DNA of 64,000 nt from Lamellibrachia columna (taxonomy: Eukaryota; Annelida; Polychaeta; Sabellida; Siboglinidae). The translations under genes and the position numbers were made by a program. Shown in pieces: positions 8,953 to 19,560 of this stretch (position 1 is its first letter; each line of letters opens with the position of its first letter). The notes beneath the pieces are model-generated. The model worked only from the letters and a program-made list of their open reading frames with translations, was not told the origin of the DNA and searched no databases. The DNA is taken from NCBI GenBank assembly GCA_963662155.1, contig OY759263.1, positions 44,910,002 through 44,974,001 on the forward strand, given 5' to 3'.

Positions 8953-11900
8953 AAGTAGGTGAGAGCCGCTCGTTCCTGCACGTAAGTCAACACGGTCGAG
9001 TGATGCACTTGGAACCCGCGGTTCTTTTCACTTCCGCTCCGACGGTTGGTGAGCACCTCTAGGAACGCGTTCTTGTCGATGTCGTTGTGACGTTTGCTCA
9101 GTCCTTTGGTGCTGTATTTGTCGGTGGGTCCAAAACAATAGTACGTCTTGCTACACAACCCAACGAACCAATCACCGGACCACTCCACCTTGAACAGACC
9201 CGGTGTCCTCTTGTCGTACGCCCTGCGTGCCTTACAGCACGCCTCGTCGCCAACCCACGGTCTATTGGCTAGTCAACAGCGCACGTACTCGTTCCGATGG
9301 TCTTCGCAACATTCGGACGGCAGCCATTCGGAGCGGTGCCGGAAGTAATGTTCTCGTAGTTCCGGGGTCACGAGGCCGTCGCCGGACTCGGCAGCCAAGG
9401 CCAAATAGGCGGAGTCTGTATCCGTCTCGCAGTACTGAAAGAGAGGGCGCTCCATGTACCTGTTGATGAAATCGCAATAGAACTGCAACATGCGCATCTT
9501 GGCGTACTGTAGAACGAAGAATCCCACGTGTACAGGCAGGGTGTACGTGACGGTTTTCTGGTTCATCTCTATCTCGTAGGCATCGTCGACGACGACGTCG
9601 AGTTGTCGGAATCGTCTATCGTTGACCATAAGCGATGCCGCCTTCTCCGTACAGTAGTTGACGTCACGATGTCGGTCCACGTTGGTGATGGTCTTTCCGT
9701 AACCCGAGTTCCCCAGCAACTTCATGGTGTCTGCGATGATGGCCTTGTGCGAGTGGACGTCTCCCTCACGTCGCGCCGTGGACATTGCTTCGCCGAACCG
9801 TCGGAAGCACGGGATGGGATCGTACTCAACGACCTGATACACGTGCGTCACCTCGAGACCATCGCAACAGAGGCGTGGCGAGCAAGATCTTATCGCCTCG
9901 ATAACTCCCCACGAGCATGCGCCTCGGAGTCGCCATGATGTTGTGCTCCTCGGCGTATCGGCGCATGAACGGGCCGAGATCGTCGCGTGTCAGACGGATG
10001 TTCTTGAACACGGGCTGCATCTCGGCAAAGTGTTCGCGCAACGCTTCCGGTACGCAAGGGTCACACTCGATTAGACCGAACACGGTTCCGGCACGCACGC
10101 CACTCAGGATCTGCTGCGACGTCATCGTCCATTGCACGTGACATCGGCAAGCTATTGGGTCATGGGTTTCCCGTTGACCTCGTTGACCTCTTTACCAGTG
10201 CACGAGTGACCATGGAAAAAACATCCATGGTACTGATAAGCCGTGTTCGTCTCGCTGCACCATCCGTCCACCAACAGTTTGCCTATTCTCTTCTCTCTAC
10301 CGTTGATCTGGTGTCGTATGACGCGTCCCGTGCGTTCGGATTCCCAAGTCAACCATTCCGCAGCCATCTGTCCATACAGCTGCGCCGATTCGGGTCGGAA
10401 GTCGTTCTCTTCCCGTCGTCGCGTGTACCATCCCATAGGCATGTCTTACACGAGTGACCACAAGTACAGCGCGTTGGCATCGTACCCGACGAAGGATCGG
10501 CACTGACGAGCGGCCTCTCCGTACTCGTTCTGAAGTAGCGTGGTGACCCCTTTCTCGTGATAGCGGTGAAAAATGAGGGAAGCTCCGCCAACCACGTGAT
10601 CTTTGACGAGATGATGAAGATCTTTATTCTTCTCGTTGAAGATGGTAAAGTAGGTCTTAACTGGAAGGTCGTTGAACAGATAGGGCAAGGTCAGACCAGG
10701 TACGCTGATGCCTTGCTTGAACATGTCTATACCACGTTGTTGGTAGAAGTCAAACTGTCTATCGATGGCCTGTAGAAAGGGAACCACGTCCCTATTGTTG
10801 TACCAGACGAGAAAGTCTCGCAAAGTCGTCATGCCGTTGTCGCGCCAGGCCTCTTGACAACTGGCGTAATCCTCGTCGGAAATACCTTCGTTCTTCAGTC
10901 GACTGAAGAAGGCCTCTTTCGATGGAAGTGCGGTGTCGTCGAGTCTCTCCAGACGGTCCATGTACTCGTACGGGAAATGACCTTTCGTGACCTCGCATCC
11001 GTACGCTTTCAGATACTTGTCGTAACTGAATCCTGGGGCTATGTAATTGGTCATGTCTAGGAATTTCAGCTGATCCGTCGAAAGACACATGAAAGTGTTG
11101 TTGCGTTTGATGACGATAAACGACCCGATACCCTCGTTCTCTTCTTCTTTCTCTTTGTCGTCTGCTTGTTCTTGTTCCCCTGTCTTTGACGTGTTGGATA
11201 GGAAGTAGGGTATGAGGAACTGTTTGATGGCATTGAGACCATACTTACCCGAATTGAACCCGATGACGGGTAACTGATGCATCCATCCATAAAGTTATCC
11301 CATCAGCTTTTTGTATGGATTGGTTGCTGGTCGAGATTCCTTGTCGTTGGCTGATCGTGCAGCCTCCTTCCGTTCGTCCCAGTTCGTCAGTGCCTCTGCG
11401 AGTTGTTCCAACACATCCTCATACGAGTCTTTGATGTTGTCGTACGCGGCGTCACTCATCGCTCGCATGATATCCATCATTCTGCTCACCAACTTGTTGG
11501 TGTCTCCATCCGTGACGAGACATTGCACTTGCTCGTACCCGGGCACGTTGGACGCCATGCTAACGCTCAGTGGGACGTGACGCGCAACCCAGTGGACCTT
11601 GTCACTGTCCGACGGAAGTTGTTCCGTATCGAACCAACACTCGAAGTCAAAGGTGGCTCGATACGGGTAGTAGCGCAACGATTCAGCCACACGAATGTTC
11701 TCGTCGTCCAGACGTTCGAACACCGATGGAGTCGAATGGTACACGCCACCAGGATAGACTCGATGCACACCCCCCGTACACGTACGCTCGTGTCGGCATA
11801 GCGTCCATTCTTCTTTCCATAACGAATCACCGCACTTCCGACATCGATACGAGTTGCAGTACATGCGTACATCCTGAATGAATGAAAAATGTGTCTCGTG

Positions 11901-13178
11901 AAGGTTGAGATACATTGTTTCGGGGTACTTACATAACGATCGACGGACCAGTTCGGCAGTCGACTTACCATCTTCTGCATCCGGTTTGACGAGCTTGTAT
12001 ACGCACACGTTCATTTGGAACGTGGTCTCTACGCGATAGAGGTCATCCAGCGTGACCCCGGCAAATTCTTCCATGGGTACGTGGTCTCGATCGTATGTCT
12101 CGTACAGCGTCTTCACCGCCGGTTCCAATCTATATAGATCGCATCCTCGATGCAGGGCCAGACATCGGAAGATACACAGGTTATCATTGTACCTCTTGTT
12201 ATGGTTGGGTTCCGTTTCCAGACCGATGACGCTTTTTTTCTTCTTGATGTAGGTCGGAAGGGGGATCGCCTGTACACATCCTATAGGGTGATCGATGATG
12301 CGGTTAACGAAGAAAGTGACATTCGTCACGAGTTCGCACACCCACGCAGAATCCGGTCTTTGATTGATGGCCCATTGCAAGACGTCGGTTTCTCGGATGC
12401 GTTGGAGAAAGTCATCAAAGTCCTTGCTGTTAGTGATGAGACTGGGTTCGTCCAGGTAGCGTCCACAGCAATTACACGAGGAATGATAGTACTTGTATTG
12501 ACCCGTGTTCTTGTTTCTCAGAACGAACCCGTAACTGAGGTTAATCTTGAACGCATTGGTCTGTTCCTGGAACTTGATTTTCAAAGACGGTTCTAGGACG
12601 GTCGTGTCTAGCGTGGTTAATCTGTAATCATACCTGTACTGGAGGGGACCTCTTGATATGTGGGTCCTTATAGTCGACCAGTGCGCACGAACGACATCTA
12701 GCAGTTCCGTCGACAGAGTGTTGGAGAAGGGAAGTCGATCGGGTGGTTCTATGGGATCTTCCTCAGTAACGAGTGGGTGGTGGGGCGGGGTAGTGTCTTC
12801 CCTTTTTGATCTCTTTGGTAATGGCGGCTCGGTGACGTCGGCACACGCGGTTCGTGCGTGCCTGGTAAGATCGCGACGTCTTTCGAACTTCCATCCACAT
12901 TTCTTACATTTGTAGATGGTGGTGTTTCTTCTTCTACTACTACTACATACCGACCTTACGTGACGCTGTAGATTGTCCAATCTCCCGAATGTGGCACCGC
13001 ATTTCTCGCACACGTATTTCGCTCTCTTTGCGTGGTCGCTAGGTGACACCACTGTTGGTGGTGCCACCGAGTATGACTGAAGGCCCCAAGATGGCGTTGA
13101 ATGACTCTGTACGTGACGTTGTAGTTCTGCACACGTGTCGAAGGCGAATCCACAGTGACGACATTGATGTCTTTTCAT
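8847..13178 (-). pseudogene. POLB: Polinton protein-primed family B DNA polymerase, broken
   Basis: The longest intact piece starts at the ATG at 13178. It opens with three C2H2 zinc fingers (about residues 6-26, 57-78 and 91-112), has a fourth Cys/His cluster near 446-467, then Exo I (FDFE, D511/E513). The next piece carries an Exo II-like FNSGKY followed by G rather than the usual D, Exo III (YNNRD), and polymerase motif A (DANALYLW). Later pieces carry motif B (GNSGYGK) and motif C (DTDS near 9450). In-frame stops lie at 11295 (TAA), 10446 (TAA), 10152 (TAG) and 9273 (TGA); frame changes lie near 10140 and 9850. The order of domains is that of a complete gene, so this is recent decay (or partly sequence error) rather than truncation. 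Known role: protein-primed replication of the linear element. It converges on the integrase. Confidence 0.92.
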
Positions 13179-13225
13179 GGCGATGACTACGTCTACAACT
13201 GAGAGGTTACGGACCCTCAGTCCAT

Positions 13226-13233
13226 CTATATAA
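13226..13233 (-). promoter_or_regulatory. TATA box of the PolB gene
   Basis: TTATATAG on the minus strand, about 50 nt upstream of the polymerase ATG at 13178, in a GC-balanced leader. The position and sequence fit a Pol II core promoter; the transcription start is not known. Confidence 0.5.
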
Positions 13234-13273
13234 CGCGTGTGGGGTGGTGATGGTGTATACTAAGAAGTGATTG

Positions 13274-13274
<1 letters not shown>

Positions 13275-13325
<51 letters not shown>

Positions 13326-13349
13326 GTGTGTGTGCGCGTGCGTGTGTGG
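13275..13349. repeat. (TG)n tract with (CG) interruptions
   Basis: About 37 TG units with a few CG variants, immediately upstream of the PolB promoter. Confidence 0.95.
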
Positions 13350-13770
13350 GGTGATGAATGATACGGCGTGTTCCTGTGACAATGGCTACTATTGTCCACT
13401 ATGTCCAATATTATTGACTATGGGTTCCCTTTAAACTTTGGAGGGGTGTCACTCGTAGGAATATGACAATGACAACACGTTCCATTTCTTTTTGACACTT
13501 TTATTAAATAAAATACATATGTTGTGTATGAAATATATATATACTGTACTGTTATGAAAAGATAGACTTCTATATATAAGATGATGACTTATGACTGTGG
13601 TTTGTGGGTTTGTTAATACCGCGACAGTGACCAGTAGTTTACGAACGTTTACCGCTGCGCCAGAGGCTAGTACGATGGAATTGACTTGTGGGCTTTTACA
13701 CCACGACAGAGGTCACATGCGTGAATAATGAATTATATATATAGAGGTCGGCCTCTTCGTATGCAAAGTA

Positions 13771-13836
<66 letters not shown>

Positions 13837-13904
13837 CATAGACAAAATAAGAGGATAAAGAATAAATAAATGTATTGATACAATACATCGCGCGTGTGTG
13901 TGCA
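13350..13904. other. Gene-free stretch with a (TA)n tract
   Basis: No gene is recognised. A pure (TA)n tract occupies about 13773-13834; the rest is AT-rich unique-looking sequence with a polyadenylation-like AATAAA at 13506. Confidence 0.7.
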
Positions 13905-14590
13905 TACTACAGTGTCACAAGACGCAAATACAAGATTACACGATAAGTATGAAATGATATATTAATACACTAATATCGTTCATGTACTAAAATACTGTTC
14001 ATCAGTGTCACAAGACGAATATCGTTTGTGCACTAAAATACTGTTCATCAATATTAATACACTAATATCGTTCATGTACTAAAATATATATACTACAGTG
14101 TCACAAGACGCAAATAATATATTAATACACTAATATCATTCATGTACTAAAATACTGTTCATCAATATTAATACACTAATATCGGTCATGTACTAAAATA
14201 TATATACTAAAGTGTCACAAGACGCAAATACAAGATTACACGATAAGTATAAAATGATATATTAATACACCAATATCGTTCATGTACTAAAATATATATA
14301 CTACAGTGTCACAAGACGCAAATGATATATTAATACACTAATATCAATCGTGTACTAAAATACTGTTCATCAATATTAATACACTAATATCGGTCATGTA
14401 CTAAAATATATATACTAAAGTGTCACAAGACGCAAATACAAAATTACACGATAAGTATAAAATGATATATTAATACACTAATATCGTTCATGTACTAAAA
14501 TACTGTTCAACAGTGTCACAAGACGATAATACAAGTATAAAATTATACACGATATAATAATACTACACTACTATCGTTCACATAACACTA
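13905..14590. repeat. Complex AT-rich tandem repeat (GTGTCACAAGACGCAAATA)
   Basis: Blocks of CAGTGTCACAAGACG, ATATTAATACACTAATATCG, TTCATGTACTAAAATA and CTGTTCATCA recur in shuffled order about six times, giving a higher-order minisatellite of roughly 100-130 bp. No coding frame is supported. Confidence 0.85.
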
Positions 14591-14620
14591 AAGTAATGTT
14601 CATGCAGCGTCTGACATACT

Positions 14621-14934
<314 letters not shown>

Positions 14935-14935
14935 C

Positions 14936-15050
14936 TTATAGTTGCCATGGGTTGTAGGCAGTTATTTCTTGTTGTATGTAATTTTGCCATTCGGCTGTGT
15001 TTATCATGTTGCTAACGTAGTGGCATATGTCTTTCGTGACTTCATTTAAA
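14936..15050 (-). CDS. C-terminal fragment of an unknown ORF, cut by the gap
   Basis: Reading leftward out of the gap gives 37 residues containing EVTKDICHYVSNMI and EWQNYIQQEI, then a stop at 14936. Composition looks protein-like, but the piece is too short to classify. It lies on the same strand as the Ser-rich and RPA-like ORFs. The start is lost in the gap; the frame entering from the other side of the gap cannot be trusted because the gap size is arbitrary. Confidence 0.3.
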
Positions 15051-15250
15051 NNNNNNNNNNNNNNNNNNNNNNNNNNNNNNNNNNNNNNNNNNNNNNNNNN
15101 NNNNNNNNNNNNNNNNNNNNNNNNNNNNNNNNNNNNNNNNNNNNNNNNNNNNNNNNNNNNNNNNNNNNNNNNNNNNNNNNNNNNNNNNNNNNNNNNNNNN
15201 NNNNNNNNNNNNNNNNNNNNNNNNNNNNNNNNNNNNNNNNNNNNNNNNNN
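15051..15250. other. Assembly gap of 200 N
   Basis: Exactly 200 N, which suggests a placeholder rather than a measured size. It adjoins the (TG)n tract, so an unresolved repeat is the probable reason. Confidence 0.98.
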
Positions 15251-15381
15251 CATTAACACCCATCGCAGATCTTTAGGTGCCAACGTCGCTGTCTATGCCT
15301 TCATCGTCGTCTCCTCGTATGCCGCCCGCATTTGGCTTAGGCCGCTACTTATCTATAGACAAGAACAAAAGACACACCTGC

Positions 15382-15771
15382 TTAATCACTGTCAGTACCA
15401 CCTGTTTCATCACTACTAATATACCATGTCGTTGCAGCGATTGCCTCGGCGCACGTACAACGAACGCAGGCCTCGTCTACCGCTACATCGAATGTCTGTT
15501 GGTTCAACATGGCATTTGTACGATCCCGTATTTTATCTATTTTACTTACCGTCATCTCTATATCATCGCTGCCACTGTTACTACTACTACTACTACTACT
15601 TCTACTACTACTGCTGCTGATGCTTATGGCATTAGCTGCATCGTTACTTACAGCAGTATGCTCGTCTGCTATAAACAGAGTCGGTTCGGTAGAGGAAGTG
15701 ATGGATGGCGAGGATGGCAATAGAGCACGGTCTTCATACGCATCTAACCACTCCTGCACCTTTTCGTTCAT
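15382..15771 (-). CDS. Ser-rich acidic ORF, 129 aa
   Basis: The start is ATG at 15771, 70 bp downstream of the RPA-like stop on the same strand. The N-terminus (MNEKVQEWLDAYEDRALL) could form an amphipathic helix. A Ser-rich tract at about residues 51-67 (SISSSSSRSSSSSSSNS) is encoded by a trinucleotide repeat at 15570-15620. It is followed by an acidic DDIEMTVSKIDKIRDRTNAM segment. No family is recognised. Its placement directly behind a replication-type protein and its intact frame make a Polinton-associated gene plausible. Part of the length may be repeat expansion. Confidence 0.4.
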   Translation of the reverse strand: MNEKVQEWLDAYEDRALLPSSPSITSSTEPTLFIADEHTAVSNDAANAISISSSSSRSSSSSSSNSGSDDIEMTVSKIDKIRDRTNAMLNQQTFDVAVDEACVRCTCAEAIAATTWYISSDETGGTDSD

Positions 15772-15840
15772 AGTTATTTCATCGGGACCTGTGCTGTTGT
15801 CAGTGCTGGTGTCGACGGCAGCATTCTCTTTGTCTTCGTC

Positions 15841-16335
15841 CTACAAAGAGAATGCTTCGTCTAGCACTTCCAGCTCTGACACGGTGTAGTTGACATAGTC
15901 GTTCTTTATGCGTTTTGTAATGGTCGCCATGACACGGGCCCCCCTCAGCACCGACAGCGAGGCCGATCGGTCTGCGTCTGACGTCATAGCGACGTAGCTG
16001 GCAGCTGTGAAACCCGGTGCTTTTGTTGCCATTTCATCGAATAAAGTGAGCCAGTGTTCTGTCCCGATCCAATCCCGTAGGAGGATACGCAGGGCGAACC
16101 TGTACACGGGACCTCTCTGCCATTGGTGAACTGGACAATAGTAGCCTTTTTTATGCCGCTGGACGCCTTTGGGACAGTGTGGACACGATGCATAAACTAC
16201 ATATTTATCTTGCGTGCTGCAAGTGACTATTGTTAACGGTCTTGTAAATTTGTACGTTCCGCCGCTTACCTCGTTCTGTAGGCGTGTGAGATTCATCTGC
16301 TGCTGCTGATCGTCCACAAACTTCTGTGTAGCCAT
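15841..16335 (-). CDS. RPA-like ssDNA-binding protein (Rep_fac-A C-terminal fold)
   Basis: This is a 164-residue intact ORF. A zinc-ribbon signature is seen as C51-P-H-C54 and C67-P-V-H70, followed by PVYRFALRILLRDWIGTEHW and LTLFDE. That is the pattern of the C-terminal OB-fold of replication protein A large subunits (Rep_fac-A_C family). The protein is only about a quarter the length of RPA70 and appears to be this single OB-fold plus a Gln-rich N-terminus and an alpha-helical tail. The expected role is binding single-stranded DNA during replication. The 5' flank has a TATA box and a 160-bp tandem repeat. RPA-like genes are known in some viruses and Helitrons; in a Polinton setting this is uncommon. 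It could instead be an unrelated captured host gene. Confidence 0.75.
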   Translation of the reverse strand: MATQKFVDDQQQQMNLTRLQNEVSGGTYKFTRPLTIVTCSTQDKYVVYASCPHCPKGVQRHKKGYYCPVHQWQRGPVYRFALRILLRDWIGTEHWLTLFDEMATKAPGFTAASYVAMTSDADRSASLSVLRGARVMATITKRIKNDYVNYTVSELEVLDEAFSL

Positions 16336-16450
16336 AGCGACGGTGTCGAGGACTCGAGTGTGAAGCGAGAGAGGCAGTCGGTGATTCGAGAGAGGCAGTC
16401 GGTGATTCCAGAGAACGAGTAGTTATGACCGTTGAAGTGGCGGGACGGTT

Positions 16451-16457
16451 TATATAA
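16451..16457 (-). promoter_or_regulatory. TATA box of the RPA-like gene
   Basis: TATATAA on the minus strand about 115 nt upstream of the ATG at 16335. A duplicated GAGAGAGGCAGTCGGTGATTC element follows in the leader (about 16365-16410). The core-promoter role is inferred from spacing. Confidence 0.5.
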
Positions 16458-16472
16458 CCGCTGGCTCGGTTT

Positions 16473-16870
16473 ACTCTAGAAGCTTACGTTGACTACGTTG
16501 GTTGTACGTCGGGGTGTCTGGGAAAATCGGCGTGGGTTTAGCTGACAGGTTTATTGCATATGTTTTTCGTTGTGATGAATTTGGGGATAGCCGTTGGCTA
16601 GGGTTAATGCGTTTTTCGTAGAATTTGTTATTACTCTAGAAGCTTACGTTGACTACGTTAGTTGTACGTCGGGTGTCTGGGAAATAGGCGTCGGTTTAGC
16701 TGACAGGTTTATTGCATCTGTTTTTCGTTGTGATGAATTTGGGGACAGCCGTTGGTTTGGGTTAATGCGTTTTTCGTAGAATTTTGTATTACTCTAGAGG
16801 CTTACGTCGGTTTTACGTCGAGTGTCTGGGAGTTGGTTTCGCAACAATTTTTTCTAGTGTCTTACGTCGA
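16473..16870. repeat. About 160-bp tandem repeat upstream of the RPA-like gene
   Basis: Two full units (from about 16473 and 16633) begin with ACTCTAGAAGCTTACGTTGA and include TTTTTCGTTGTGATGAATTT and GGGTTAATGCGTTTTTCGTA. Two shortened, more divergent units follow from about 16791 and 16855. The short ORFs across it are repeat by-products. Its place upstream of a promoter makes an enhancer-like or terminal-repeat role possible. Confidence 0.85.
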
Positions 16871-17242
16871 ATGTACGTCAGTTGAACCTCAGCTGTCTGC
16901 ATTGTTTAACGCTTGCTATTTAAGACTAGTCATTTCTTTATACACCTATCGTCATTGCTGTTGTCATGATGTCTGCCGTTGCTGTGTTCGCCGATCTACT
17001 GGTGGTGTATAACGTCATAGGCGACGCACTGACCATAATGCTGCATCGTTCGTAAGTATATATATATGATATATAGCACGTGTAGTTGTACGAATAATCG
17101 GTAATACATAGTTTAACTTTAACACTTTTACAATGCATATAAAACACATAGTTTAACTGTAAAAGACATACCGTTCGACAACTGTGTAACGTTCGGTTAT
17201 AGATAGTTCTAGTTTTAAAAAAAGCACGCCGTCGTTTGCTTA
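16871..17242. other. Gene-free AT-rich stretch
   Basis: No gene is recognised. Small repeats of ACATAGTTTAACT occur near 17105-17160. The TTA at 17240-17242 is the left target duplication of the next element. Confidence 0.6.
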
Positions 17243-17955
17243 AGCCCAGCGCACATGGGCGGATCGGCAGCGCGGTGACAACTCATGACGCGTTTCTGCG
17301 GTCGTTCTGCTCGTGTGCGGGTGGTGTAGCTAAGCAGCTGGCTTCGCGAGTCGGGGGAAAGATTATCCGACGTGTTTGATATTATCAGCACCGCGTAAGC
17401 CCGATTCTCTCGTCTGTGGACAACATGATCTGTCAGCTCAACAGCAAAAGTAATCTAGCCAATGATATGAAGTACCGCGATCATGTGTTAACAAAATGAC
17501 AGCGTCCAACGAGTTTCTGTCTGAGTGAATCTCTGAATACAAGCTACCTGTTGTTCAAGATTATGAAAGATATTGACTTGTGTTTTTCATTATGATTGTA
17601 CAATTGATTCTTGTTCATGATATTTTAAATTGTATTTTCAGGATATGTTATATAAGTTAAAAACATATCCTTTTCAACTTTCATGTCACACAGTTCATAA
17701 TGTATATAAATTTTATGAACTATTAAAAAAGGTATTTGACTAAATCTGTACGTCGTGCGTTAATTAATTATGTATTATTAGTATCAATATTCGTGATTCA
17801 GTTATTATATTTTTGTGGTGCAATTGGTAGTGACGGTCGCGCATGCAGGTCAGCTACATTCACTCGTGTGCAGGCAACGGTGATAGGAAATATAGCTCAG
17901 CTGTTGGCCTCGTGAGCTGTCGCCTCGCTGCCGATGCGCCCGTGTGCGCCGGGCT
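17243..17955. mobile_element. 713-bp MITE, TTA target duplication (PIF/Harbinger-like)
   Basis: Terminal inverted repeats of about 40 bp are seen: AGCCCAGCGCACATGGGCGG at the left end and the inverse of AGCCCGGCGCACACGGGCGC at the right end, continuing through ATCGGCAGCG. The element is flanked by TTA at 17240-17242 and 17956-17958. A 3-bp TTA/TAA duplication is typical of PIF/Harbinger elements. There is no transposase ORF inside, so it is non-autonomous. Family naming rests on the duplication alone. Confidence 0.75.
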
Positions 17956-18192
17956 TTACTGCCCTGAGGTCGTCGGGTCACCGCCGATAAGGACTGCAAT
18001 CGGTATGCAGGCCGAGTAGGCGACTGCTAGCGAAAAAAAAAAAAAACACCAGTCAGCCAACTGCTGGTCTGGTTCATAGTACGTCTCTCGTTGCTTGGTA
18101 ACTCTTGTTCTATTAATATACGCGAAAGGATCGAGTTCCATGTGTCTCTCACTCTGGTTTTCGGCTTCCATCGTCAACAATGGATGCATGTG

Positions 18193-18465
18193 ATGTCAGA
18201 CCTTCTCTACAACACGCCATGCGTGGACTATGATGATGGCTACGACAGCCCCCCGGTGACAGAGGATTGGAATTCGGAAGTTGACCAATATGCCGCCTTC
18301 CTTGATCATAGACGGCTGTGGAGATCGGTAATGGTGGAACTTGCTCACGTTCGTCCAATAGTGCACGAAAAGAAAGCGCTCCGACCGAGCAAGTTGCTGG
18401 ATAGACGAGGGCGGTCACTGCCACGGTTGGACGCGCCTTGCCGACCATGCCTGCAATTCAATTGA
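18193..18465 (+). CDS. Possible 90-aa acidic/basic ORF, unknown
   Basis: The frame opens upstream, but the ATG at 18193 gives a product starting MSDLLYNTPCVDYDDGYDSP, continuing through a Trp-containing acidic part and ending in a basic, Arg-rich tail with CRPC. Codon use is more GC-rich than the AT-rich surroundings. A polyadenylation-like AATAAA lies at about 18579 downstream. No family is recognised. It may belong to the Polinton-like block, being 1.9 kb from its last recognised gene, but nothing ties it there. Confidence 0.35.
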   Translation: MSDLLYNTPCVDYDDGYDSPPVTEDWNSEVDQYAAFLDHRRLWRSVMVELAHVRPIVHEKKALRPSKLLDRRGRSLPRLDAPCRPCLQFN

Positions 18466-18879
18466 CGTCATAGCCTGACGAACGATGACCAATATATGTC
18501 ACTATTTTTAAATGTTATACCGCTATTTAACTACAATACTTTCCTATATATTATAATGTCATTGTTTTTTCATTATTTAATAAAATTTGTTTTTATTCAA
18601 TGACGTGTTTTGTTGGTTTATCACTACGCTAACAAATGCAATATGACCACATTTCACCCTGCTACCACATACAAAAGAGTGGATGAATTTTTTATACATA
18701 TTACATTATCACATTATATCGATAACTTTTCGTTTTATGACGTCTTATGTCCAAAACCTATAAAGTCACTATATCACTCTGGTTCCGATGGCTTACGGGT
18801 GGGTAGGGTACCGCGGGCGATAACGAGCTGGGGGGTTACGCTTTGCTCCACTCGTTAAACGCCTTTAGCTACGGTTAAA

Positions 18880-19080
18880 GTTATGTCGCTCTTTGGGATG
18901 GGGGTAGCGGTCACGTTAGGGTAGCGGTCACTTCGTTTGGGGTTACATGGGGTTAAGACAGTTAGGGTTAGCTCCAGTCGACAGGGGTTAGGGTTAGCTC
19001 GCCACGTCAAAAAAGTTGGGGTTACGGCGGTTAGGGTTAGCTCCAGTCGCTCTAGGGTTACGGATAGGGTTATGGATCGC
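18880..19080. repeat. Degenerate TTAGGG/GGGTTA telomere-like repeats
   Basis: GTTAGGGTTAGCTCCAGTCG occurs twice, with further GTTAGGGTTAG and GGTTACGG variants and two copies of TTAGGGTAGCGGTCAC. Units are not a uniform hexamer array, so this is telomere-like minisatellite rather than a clean interstitial telomere. Confidence 0.6.
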
Positions 19081-19187
19081 CGCCAGGGGGCGCTCAGTAT
19101 ACCCAGAAGGCTCTGCGATCGGAAGTCACGTGACCCTAATTTACTGGGCGCCTCATTTGCTTGGTCATTTCCTCTCATTAACTACTT

Positions 19188-19560
19188 GCATCCTCCGGGG
19201 AGTCACTCTCTATCTACGGCGCATCCTTCGGGGAGTCACTATCTACGGTACATTCTCCGGGGAGACACACTCGATAGTGTATACTCCAGGGAGTCACTCT
19301 CTACGGTACATCCTCCGGGGAGTCACATTCTACGGTACATCTTCCGGGGAGTAACTCTCTACGGTACAACCTCCGGTCATCCTCCAGAGAGTCACGTTCT
19401 ACGGTACATCAACCGGGGAGTCACTCTCGATGTTGCAGCCTTAGGGAGTCACTCTCAACGGTGCAGTGTCCGGGGAGACGCTCTTGGCAGTCCAACCACC
19501 GAAGAGCCGGTCTCGACGGTCCAGCCACCGGAGAGCCGCTCTCGACGGTCCAACCTTTGT
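19188..19560. repeat. About 33-bp minisatellite (CCTCCGGGGAGTCACTCTC)
   Basis: About eleven degenerate units of CCTCCGGGGAGTCACTCTCT plus ACGGTACAT. The tail units shift to CCACCGGAGAGCCGCTCTCGA. ORFs in this area are by-products. Confidence 0.85.

Noticed and set aside
9087..12915. Plus-strand ORFs across the PolB region
   Set aside because: Shadows in GC-rich coding DNA; they carry no motif, while the minus strand has the full PolB domain order.
8847..13178. Stop-codon reassignment in the PolB gene (TAA/TAG read as sense)
   Set aside because: The gene also has a TGA and two frame changes, and neighbouring ORFs end normally; ordinary pseudogene decay or sequence error explains it better.
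15027..15419. ORFs running through the N gap
   Set aside because: Gap length is arbitrary, so frame continuity across it has no meaning.
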